47,082 bases of DNA from an uncultured Alphaproteobacteria bacterium (lineage in GTDB: Bacteria > Pseudomonadota > Alphaproteobacteria > HIMB59 > GCA-002718135): assembly GCA_902539825.1 (NCBI GenBank), contig CACBMH010000006.1, positions 1 to 47,082 of the forward strand. The letters run 5' to 3'. This document shows, piece by piece, positions 38,924-47,082 of the stretch. The position numbers and the translations under genes are program-made. Below the pieces are notes generated by a model. It did not search any database and was not told the DNA's origin. It saw only the letters and a program-made list of their open reading frames with translations. Each line of letters starts with the position of its first letter. The stretch's first letter is position 1.

Positions 38924-40111
38924 ATGCTGTACTCATTTAGATGGTTTGGTCATAATGATCCTTCAAAATTAGATCAAATTCGACAGATAGGCGTTGAAGG
39001 AATCGTATCATCACTAGCACAAGTAAAATATGGTGAAAAATGGTCTGCATTCGAAATCAAGAAAAGAAAGAAATTTATTGAAAGTTTTAAAATTAATAAC
39101 AATAAAAATTTAACTTGGAGTGTTGTTGAAAGTCTTCCTGTTCATAATGATATAAAAAAGAGGTCAGGGAGATATAAATATTACATTGATCAATACAAAG
39201 AGTCATTGATAAATTTAGGAAAGAATAAGATTAAAAATATTTGTTACAATTTTATGCCATTGATTGATTGGGTGAGAACAGATTTAAATCATCAACTACC
39301 AAATGGAGCATTTGCTCTAAAATATAATCATCTTCATGTATGTGCATTTGAAAATTTTATTTTGAAATCTAAAACAGCAAAAAAAAGGTATTCATCCAAA
39401 GAAATTCATACTTCAAAAAAAATATTACAAAAAATGAATTCTAGTGATTTAAAAAAACTTAAGATGTCTTTACTTGGAGGGTTAGCTGCAAACGATAGAA
39501 AGTATACAATTAAAGATTTAAATTATGAGATTGATCAATTTGCAGAATTAAATCATACTGATTTACAAAATAATTTAAATGATTTTATAGAAGAAATTTA
39601 TCCAATCATAAAAAAATATAATATTCATTACAATATTCATCCAGATGATCCTCCATATAATGTTTATGGATTACCAAGAATTGTTTCTAATGAGAAAGAT
39701 ATTAATTTTATTGTGAATATAAAAAAAGATACAAATGTAGGTTTAACTTTTTGTACAGGATCCCTTGGTGTTAATAAAAAAAATAACTTAGTCAATATAA
39801 TTAAAAAATATGGTTCTTATATAAATTTTATTCATTTAAGAAATATAAGACACATTCCAAAATCTCTCGATTTTTATGAAGATGACCACCTTAATGGAAG
39901 CCTGGACATGGTGTCTATTGTCAAAGCAATATTAAAAGAAGAAAATAAAAGGAAAAAAAGTAATCATCCTATTAAACAAATTCCTATGAGGCCTGATCAT
40001 GGGCATACAATACTTCATGACCAATTTAATTCAGTAATACCTGGATATTCATTATTAGGCAGAATGAAAGGGCTAGATCAGCTTAAAGGTGTTATAAAAG
40101 CTATAAATTAA
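38924..40111 (+). CDS. uxuA: Mannonate dehydratase
   Basis: SFRWFGHNDPSKLDQIRQIGVEGIVSSLAQVKYGEKW, HPDDPPYNVYGLPRIVS, MRPDHGHTI. Confidence 0.94.
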   Translation: MLYSFRWFGHNDPSKLDQIRQIGVEGIVSSLAQVKYGEKWSAFEIKKRKKFIESFKINNNKNLTWSVVESLPVHNDIKKRSGRYKYYIDQYKESLINLGKNKIKNICYNFMPLIDWVRTDLNHQLPNGAFALKYNHLHVCAFENFILKSKTAKKRYSSKEIHTSKKILQKMNSSDLKKLKMSLLGGLAANDRKYTIKDLNYEIDQFAELNHTDLQNNLNDFIEEIYPIIKKYNIHYNIHPDDPPYNVYGLPRIVSNEKDINFIVNIKKDTNVGLTFCTGSLGVNKKNNLVNIIKKYGSYINFIHLRNIRHIPKSLDFYEDDHLNGSLDMVSIVKAILKEENKRKKSNHPIKQIPMRPDHGHTILHDQFNSVIPGYSLLGRMKGLDQLKGVIKAIN

Positions 40112-41150
40112 TTTTTACCTTATATTTATTTGCTAAAAACAAAAAATCAGTTTTTAATTCCTTATCTATTGGAATACCTGTTTTTAATCTTTTTTTAGAA
40201 GTAATTTTTTCTTTTTCGCCTGGATATAAAATTGGATTATTATTTTTTTTTGATTTTTGTTTTTTTAGATCATTCATATAGTTTTTCATACCTTTAAAAT
40301 ATTGTTTTTTTGTAGTGAAAGCATTTAATGAAATGGCGATTAAGAAATGTCCTAACTTTCTTGGTGTACTAAAATCTGGTCCAATCATTGATAATAAACG
40401 GTATCCATGAGCCATACCAATAAGAGGTCCACACATTATTTCTACAGAAGAAGATAATCCAAAACCTTTATACCCATATTCTTTACCTCCAAGTGGAGCC
40501 AAAGAAACAGCGTTATAAGGGTTAGCCGTGTAGTTTCCGGATTTATCAAGTGCAATCTCAGAGTTTAATTTAGTAGAATTTGCTCTGGCTCTCATAACTT
40601 TATTCCATGCTATCGAAGTTGAAGAAAAATCTGCATGTAAAAAGTCTTTATTACCTATTGGTGCTGTAAAAGAATAAGGATTAGTCCCGTGAAAAGGTTT
40701 CTTACCATTATACGGTATTGCAAAAGCATCTGAGTGTGTAAATGAAAAACCAACACAGTCGTTTTGTGCAATATCCATAGAATATACACCTGCAGCACCA
40801 TAGTGTGAGGAGTTTATTATGCCAATTGAAGCAATGCCATTCTTCTTTGCCATAGATGATACTATTGCTGATGCCTTTAAAGCTGCTACATGCCCTAAGC
40901 CATCATCAGCATTATAGACAGCTACACCTCTATTTTTTTTTATAAGCTTCATTTTAGGTTTTGCTTTTATTCTTCCGTTTTCAATACATTTTACATAATG
41001 AGAAAATAATCTAATACCATGACTGTCCACGCCTCTAATAGAAGAATCTAAAAGTGATTTAATAAGTAAATTTCTATCTTTTTTTGGAACAGATAGTTTT
41101 GACAAAATGCTATCAAAAAATTTATTTATTTTGTTGGGTAAAATTTTCAT
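40101..41150 (-). CDS. Ldh2 (malate/lactate/ureidoglycolate dehydrogenase) family oxidoreductase
   Basis: SIRGVDSHGIRLFSHYVKCIENGRI, GHVAALKASAIVSSMAKKNGIASIGIINSSHYGAAGVYS, GGKEYGYKGFGLSSSVEIMCG. Confidence 0.88.
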   Translation of the reverse strand: MKILPNKINKFFDSILSKLSVPKKDRNLLIKSLLDSSIRGVDSHGIRLFSHYVKCIENGRIKAKPKMKLIKKNRGVAVYNADDGLGHVAALKASAIVSSMAKKNGIASIGIINSSHYGAAGVYSMDIAQNDCVGFSFTHSDAFAIPYNGKKPFHGTNPYSFTAPIGNKDFLHADFSSTSIAWNKVMRARANSTKLNSEIALDKSGNYTANPYNAVSLAPLGGKEYGYKGFGLSSSVEIMCGPLIGMAHGYRLLSMIGPDFSTPRKLGHFLIAISLNAFTTKKQYFKGMKNYMNDLKKQKSKKNNNPILYPGEKEKITSKKRLKTGIPIDKELKTDFLFLANKYKVKINL

Positions 41151-41151
41151 C

Positions 41152-42583
41152 TTATGAAATTATTTCTTTTAATAATGATTTTAAAGGATTTTCTTTCATT
41201 AAATTTAGATTTTTTTTGACTGCTGTTAACATTTCTTCTTTTTTACTTTCCGAAAGATTAAAAATATTTTTATTATTAATTATTTCTTCAAAAAAATTAT
41301 CCTTATTATTTTTGTAAACACTGTAAAAGTATTCTTTATTTCCATCATCCAGTCTATTTTGATCTTCTTTAATAATTTGAAATAAGAAAAATAACCAAGA
41401 GGCTATGATAAATTGAATATATTTAGTTGCTCCTTTATTATTATTATAGGTGTCAAGTATTCTTATAGGTATTTTTAAAGAACCATCCATAGCAATTCTT
41501 AACAATTTATCCTCTATGTAAGTATTTTTAAATCTTTCTAAAATTTTCATTTTGTACTCATTAATATTAAAGTCATCTTTAGTTTCTAAAGTGGGTAACA
41601 CTTCTTGGTCTAAAAAATTTAAAATAAAATTGTAAATATCTTTATCCTCTATTGCTTCATGAACATATGTATACCCACACAAATGACCAATGTATGCTAA
41701 AGCTGAGTGGGAAGCATTCAATATTTTAAGTTTATTATTTTCATAAAATTTTACATCTTCAACAAATTTTATTTTATTATTTGATAAAATATTTTTTTAG
41801 CTCATCATTATTTGATTGAATATACCAATCTCTATAAGGTTCAGTAACCACAATTGTATTATCATTATATGGCAAGTTAAAATATTCAGATTGTTTATTA
41901 TTATTTGGAACAATTCCATCAACCATAGATAATGGGAACTCAATATTATTATCAAACCAATCTAAACATTTTGGATATTTTTTTTCTATAAATTGTTTAA
42001 CTAAATTTTTTAAAATTGTTCCATTTTCAGACAAATTATCGCAACTTAAAACAATTAATTTTTTTTTGTTTTTTTTATATCTTTCTATTATTCCAAAACT
42101 TAGATGACCGATCAAAGTTGATAACTCTTTATCCTCTAGATCATTAATAATTTGATTCGAAAAATTTAATTTTTTATTTTTATCAAAATGATATCCCTTT
42201 TCTGTAACGGTAATTGTAATTAATTTAATTTTTTCAGATACAATTAAATTTCTTATTTCATTCTTGTGTTTTAAACCAAATAAAACTTTTTTAATTGGAT
42301 TTAAAATATCAACTTTTTTGTAATTATTTGATATCCTTACCAAAGAATACAAGTAGTCTTGTAACTGCATTTTATTATATGTTTCTTCAGACCTTAAATT
42401 GACCCCAATAATGGAAATGTTTTTATTATTTTCTAATATTTCATGAATATATAGTGCTTGGTGAGCTCTATGAAAATTACCAATACCGAAATGAAGTATG
42501 CAATCTTCATTATTATTAATATTATAACTTGGAAATGATTGTTCTTTTAAAAGATTTCTATTTATGTTTTTATTTAATTGCAT
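41152..42583 (-). pseudogene. uxuB: Fructuronate reductase/mannitol dehydrogenase family gene, interrupted by a +1 frameshift
   Basis: ORF 41777-42583 (FGIGNFHRAHQALYIHEIL, VTEKGYHF, SCDNLSENGTILKNLV) and ORF 41152-41721 (LNASHSALAYIGHLCGYTYVHEAIED) are N- and C-terminal parts of one protein; deleting one T from T7 at 41792-41798 rejoins them. Confidence 0.82.
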
Positions 42584-42613
42584 ATTAATAATTAAAATAT
42601 ACTTAAACAGAAG

Positions 42614-43366
42614 ATGATCAATAAAATATATAAAAGTGTGCTTATAACTGGTGCATCAAGTGGTATTGGCTTAGAAACACTTAAAAGATTTTTAAAAGAA
42701 AATGTAAAAGTTTATGCTCTTGATAAAGACGTCTCAATATTAGAGAAATTGAAAAAAAAACATAAATTTGAAATCATTCAAATTGATCTCTTTGACACGG
42801 ATCAAATTTATAAAAAACTCTCTAAAGTAAAAGTTGATATTGTAGTTTGTAATGCAGGCATTGGAAGAGGGGCTGAAGGTATATTAAAAGCGTCAAGGCA
42901 AGATATTGAATTATCTACAAGATTAAATGTCGAGTCTTATCTTCATACTTTAAAAGCTATTGTTCCAGGAATGATAAAAAGAAGAAAAGGACATGTAGTT
43001 TTAATGGGGTCTCTTGCAGGTCTATACCCACAAATGAGTACTGTTTATGGCGGTCAAAAAGGTGCTATCCATAGAATCGCACAAAGCTTAAGAATTGAAC
43101 TTAGCGGTTCAAGAGTTAAAGTTTCTGAAATATGTCCTGGAAGAACTAAAACAAATTTTGGTAAAGCTGCATTTACAGATAAAAATAAAGCTAAAAAATT
43201 TATGTCTGGTTTTACTCTTCTCGAGCCAAGAGATATTGCTGATGCTATTATGTTTGCAGTAAGTGTTAGATGGCGAAGCAATATTAGCACTATTGAAATT
43301 TCTGGCACAGAACAATCCCCAGGTGGAGTGCCGATTATTCCAGTAAAAGATCCAATACTTTCATAA
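42614..43366 (+). CDS. Short-chain dehydrogenase/reductase
   Basis: VLITGASSGIGLETLKRF, VCNAGIGRGAEGIL, YGGQKGAIHRIAQSLRIEL. Confidence 0.92.
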   Translation: MINKIYKSVLITGASSGIGLETLKRFLKENVKVYALDKDVSILEKLKKKHKFEIIQIDLFDTDQIYKKLSKVKVDIVVCNAGIGRGAEGILKASRQDIELSTRLNVESYLHTLKAIVPGMIKRRKGHVVLMGSLAGLYPQMSTVYGGQKGAIHRIAQSLRIELSGSRVKVSEICPGRTKTNFGKAAFTDKNKAKKFMSGFTLLEPRDIADAIMFAVSVRWRSNISTIEISGTEQSPGGVPIIPVKDPILS

Positions 43367-43407
43367 ATTAATTAAATTTTTTTTATTTTAATATAATAAA
43401 ATTAATT

Positions 43408-44512
43408 ATGGAAAAACCTGTCAGATATGGTGTTATTGGCATAGGAGGTATGGGAGCAAATCATGCTAAAAAATTACAAGAGAATAAAATAGAAAATGCC
43501 ATCTTAGCCGCAGTTGCTGATTCAAATGTAGAATATAAAAATAAATATGAAAATATTCCTTTTTTTGAAAATACTGATAATTTTTTTTGATAATAAAATT
43601 ATAGATGCGGCAATCATTGCTACACCTCATAAATCGCACATAGATCTAGCGAAAAAAGCTCTCGAAAATAATATTAATGTTATAATTGAAAAACCCTTAG
43701 CAATAACTAGTAAAAAGTGTCGAGAATTTATTAATATTTCACAAAGTTTTAAAGCATTTTTTACTGTTATGCTCAATCAAAGGACTAATCCTGTTTATGT
43801 TAAGATAAAAGAACTAATTAATGGAAATGAATTAGGTAAAGTTCACCGTTTTCAATGGACAATAACTAATTGGTTTAGAACAAACTATTATTATCAGACG
43901 TCTAATTGGAGAGCTAAATGGGAAAGTGAAGGTGGGGGCGTTTTAATAAATCAGAGTATTCACCAACTTGATTTGTGTCAGTGGTTATTTGGTATGCCTG
44001 ACAGTGTATATACTGATTTGGGATTAGGTCGCTTTCATGAGATAGAAGTTGAAGATGAAGTTACTTCAATCTTTAAATATAAAAATGGATTAAAAGGTGT
44101 ATTTATTACAACAACAGGTGAAGCTCCTGGTGTAAACAGATTGGAAATTGCATCAGATAAGGGTTTAATTACAATTCAGGATAATAATGTTACATGGGAA
44201 AAAATAGATTCATCTACTGAATATATTAAAAACTCTAAAACACTTTTTGGAATGCCTAAAAAAGAAAAAATTAATTTTAATTTTAAGGTTGATTTGGATC
44301 AACATATTGAGCATCAAAGACTTATTCAAAACTTTACAAACTTCCTCCTAGGAAAAGAAAAACTGTTAGTGAATGGAAAAGATGGTTTAAATTCAGTTGA
44401 GTTAATTAATGCGATGGTTCTATCGGGATTAGAGGAAAAAAAAATAGAGCTTCCTTTAGATGAAGTCAAATATGAACAAAAATTAGAAGAAATGATAAGT
44501 AAATCAAGATGA
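43408..44512 (+). pseudogene. Gfo/Idh/MocA-family oxidoreductase, interrupted by a +1 frameshift
   Basis: ORF 43408-43590 (YGVIGIGGMGANHAKKL) and ORF 43547-44512 (AAIIATPHKSHIDLAKKALENNINVIIEKPLA) join in frame if one T is removed from T8 at 43581-43588. Confidence 0.82.
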
Positions 44513-45279
44513 AAATTAATCAAATTGCAGTAACTCTTTATACCGTTAGAGATTTTTGCCAAAATGAAAAAGATTTATTTGAAAGTCTAAAAAAAATCAA
44601 AAATATTGGATATAGTAGCATTCAAATCAGTGGTGTTGGTTTAATTAATCCTAAAACAATAAAAAGCATGTGTGAAGATTTGAGTTTAGTTATATGCGCT
44701 ACACATGAAGCAAATGAACAAATTATAAATAATACTGATGAAGTTATTAATAAGCTAAATATTTTTAATTGCGAATATTCCGCTCTTCCTTATCCATTAA
44801 ATGTAGATATGAAAAACTTAGAAGTAATTGATAAATTCATAGAAGATATAAATATCGCTGGCTCCAAGTTTCATGCAGAAGGAAAGGTGCTATGCTACCA
44901 TAATCATGCACTTGAATTCCAAAAAGTTCAAAATGAAATTATTTTAGAAAGAATTTATAAAAATACAGATAGTAGATTCATACAAGGAGAGCCAGATATT
45001 TATTGGATACAAAAAGGTGGTCAAAATCCATTAATGTGGTGTAAAAAATTAGATCAACGAATGCCATTATTACATTTAAAAGATTTTATAATGATAAATG
45101 ATCAAGAAAGTTTTTTTGCAGAGGTTGGCTTAGGTAATTTAGATATCAAAAATATTGTTAAAACAGCAACAGATTCAGGTTGTAAGTGGTTTATTGTTGA
45201 ACAAGATGAATGTAATGGTGATCCTTTTGATTCACTTCGGATTAGCTATAATAATTTAGTAAAATATGCAGTTACTTAA
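44509..45279 (+). CDS. Sugar phosphate isomerase/epimerase family (xylose-isomerase-like TIM barrel)
   Basis: IAVTLYTVRDFCQNEKDLFESLKKIKNIGYSSIQISGVG, LCYHNHALEFQK, LHLKDF. Confidence 0.88.
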   Translation: MKINQIAVTLYTVRDFCQNEKDLFESLKKIKNIGYSSIQISGVGLINPKTIKSMCEDLSLVICATHEANEQIINNTDEVINKLNIFNCEYSALPYPLNVDMKNLEVIDKFIEDINIAGSKFHAEGKVLCYHNHALEFQKVQNEIILERIYKNTDSRFIQGEPDIYWIQKGGQNPLMWCKKLDQRMPLLHLKDFIMINDQESFFAEVGLGNLDIKNIVKTATDSGCKWFIVEQDECNGDPFDSLRISYNNLVKYAVT

Positions 45280-46486
45280 GAAAAAAACTTTTTGCGTTTT
45301 GATTTAATAAATTATTAATATCCCTTTCTATTATAAATTTTGATAACTCGTAATTTTTCTTAGAAAGATCTTCATAATATTCACATAAAATTTCATGTAA
45401 GATATTTTTGAAATGAGACCATTTATATATAAGTTGATCAGTAACTCTTGCATCGGAATGCTGAGGTATAAATGAAAGACCTAGCATATCAATCCTCATT
45501 TTTAGAACAATTTTTATAATACTTGGCTGGTTCATAAACCACCAAAAACCAAATATTTTTAAATTAGGATGTTTACGAGCTAAGACAGTTAATTCGTGCT
45601 GATCATTTAAAGATAAACAAGTTACAAGAAATTTGTTTTCCTGAAAAGAATTACATAATTTACTTAGTTCTTTGAGATTAATATCACCAATCCCATCTCC
45701 AGCTAAACCAAAACTACTATTTACAGCTCGTTTAACACCTAACATTAAAGACAATGGGATATTTTTTTTATTTAACCATGATAAAATTAATTTCCAAAGA
45801 GGATCATTTAAGATTTCTTTAAAATTATCTGAATTTGCTGAAATAGCTGCATACACTGGATTTGATACTAAAAAACAACTATCTAAATAATTTATTACAA
45901 TATCATCTGCTTTTTGATTTATCTTAGTTTGATTTTTTGCAACCTCAGTTGCTTGGGAATTGTTAATAATTAAATCATCCAATCTTAATGATGATTGAAA
46001 TATATTTCTATCCCAATCATTATCTTTATATAAATTCCATTCATAAATATCAAATGGATTATTTGTCATTACTAAAGAAGAAACGTTTGATAATTTTAAA
46101 ATTTTTTCATCTGTAAGAGATTTATTTTCATATTCATTTTTTAATTCTTCAAAAGTTTTATTATTATAATTAATATCTAATTTTTGAAGTACAGTTAGTA
46201 CGCCTTTACAAGCTTCAGAAATTGGTGTTCTATTTTGAAATAATTCTTCCCAGATAAGTTTTGCTTTATTTACGTCATCAAGAGAGTAAAATTTTTCTAC
46301 ACTTATATTTGCATTGGTTAATAATTCTGCAATTAAATAATGATAGTTTAATAAATTAATAAAACCAGAAAGAGAATGACTTTTAAAGGCAGATGGAAAT
46401 AAATGCGTATGAATATCAAAAATTTTTGTATTATTAATAACGTCTTCTAAAGTATCAGATAATTCCTGATTAGACATATTCATCAC
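45272..46486 (-). CDS. Uronate/glucuronate isomerase-like amidohydrolase
   Basis: IFDIHTHLFPSAF...; FGFWWFMNQPSIIKIVLKMRIDMLG, PQHSDARVTDQLIYKWSHFKNIL; pathway context. Confidence 0.65.
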   Translation of the reverse strand: MMNMSNQELSDTLEDVINNTKIFDIHTHLFPSAFKSHSLSGFINLLNYHYLIAELLTNANISVEKFYSLDDVNKAKLIWEELFQNRTPISEACKGVLTVLQKLDINYNNKTFEELKNEYENKSLTDEKILKLSNVSSLVMTNNPFDIYEWNLYKDNDWDRNIFQSSLRLDDLIINNSQATEVAKNQTKINQKADDIVINYLDSCFLVSNPVYAAISANSDNFKEILNDPLWKLILSWLNKKNIPLSLMLGVKRAVNSSFGLAGDGIGDINLKELSKLCNSFQENKFLVTCLSLNDQHELTVLARKHPNLKIFGFWWFMNQPSIIKIVLKMRIDMLGLSFIPQHSDARVTDQLIYKWSHFKNILHEILCEYYEDLSKKNYELSKFIIERDINNLLNQNAKSFFLK

Positions 46487-47082
46487 TTAATATTACCAAG
46501 CCTAATCGCATTTTTTTGAGCTTTGATTGCCAATTCCATAACTTTTAAACAATGTGATTGATCCATTGCAGTACTAGTTCTGTTTATAACATCACCCATT
46601 AATCTCTCAAAATATGTTAGAGGTTCTTTAGAAGCATTTTTATATTCATATTTTTTATTATTAACTAAAAAAAGGTGATCAGTACCCTCTCTACCAACAA
46701 GATCGACATACTTTCTTAATTCAATGTATCCTTTTGTACCTAAAATGGTCAATCTGCCATCACCCCAATTAGGTAAAGCATCAGGAGTGTACCAGTCTAC
46801 CCTAATGTAACCCCTACCTTTATCTCCATGAATTAAAATTTCACCAAAATCTTCAAACTTATTATGTTCAGGATTTGAAAAATTACCTGTTGAAGAATTT
46901 ATAATTTCTACATTTTTAGATCCAGTAAAAAATAAAAACTGATCTATTTGATGTGAAGCAATATCACATAAAATACCACCATATTGATCGTAATCAAAAA
47001 ACCAATCAGGTCTAGTTTGAATATTCAATCGGTGAGGTCCCATTCCAATTGTTTGAACAACATCTCCAATTTCGCCCACTTG
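46483..47082 (-). CDS. Gfo/Idh/MocA-family oxidoreductase, 5' end outside window
   Basis: DQYGGILCDIASHQIDQFLFFTGS, DWYTPDALPNWGDGRLTILGTKGYIELRKY; frame open to the window edge. Confidence 0.82.
   Translation of the reverse strand, partial: QVGEIGDVVQTIGMGPHRLNIQTRPDWFFDYDQYGGILCDIASHQIDQFLFFTGSKNVEIINSSTGNFSNPEHNKFEDFGEILIHGDKGRGYIRVDWYTPDALPNWGDGRLTILGTKGYIELRKYVDLVGREGTDHLFLVNNKKYEYKNASKEPLTYFERLMGDVINRTSTAMDQSHCLKVMELAIKAQKNAIRLGNIK

Noticed and set aside
1-47082. CRISPR arrays, transposases, integrases, phage genes, rRNA
   Set aside because: No regularly spaced repeats, no transposase/integrase motifs and no rRNA-like conserved blocks seen in the window.

Overview
This window looks like about 47 kb of a very AT-rich, compact, streamlined alphaproteobacterial chromosome. 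A marine SAR11/HIMB59-like origin is my inference from composition and gene content, not something I could verify. I saw no rRNA, tRNA, CRISPR array or mobile element. Main blocks: (i) housekeeping genes (AEC transporter, TPR protein, GST, LysE, YajQ, RmuC, YqaA-like, M24 peptidase); (ii) an oligopeptide-type ABC transporter operon (5994-11231); (iii) endonuclease III; (iv) a heme operon with a HemC-HemD-like fusion, HemE, HemH, HemF and HemJ, next to cytochrome b561 and ALA synthase; (v) a MotA/TolQ-like and MotB/OmpA-like coiled-coil pair followed by a pentapeptide protein and a probable 53-aa lipoprotein absent from the ORF track; (vi) CFA synthase, a GcrA C-terminal-domain-only protein, MsrA, NUDIX, a peroxiredoxin and an agmatinase-family protein; (vii) a large L-fucose/uronate catabolic island (27933 to the window end) with an RbsABC-like transporter, a cytoplasmic GH29 fucosidase, the fuconate pathway, KDG kinase, KDPG aldolase, mannonate dehydratase, fructuronate reductase and a uronate-isomerase-like enzyme. 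Most notable observations: two genes in the sugar island (uxuB-like and a Gfo/Idh/MocA gene) are each broken by one extra base in a T7/T8 tract; all nine convergent gene junctions fall between an 11-bp overlap and a 3-bp gap; both binding-protein/permease junctions carry perfect hairpins; the MotB-like protein has a 63-residue (nine-heptad) internal duplication. I found no clear new defence or mobile system.
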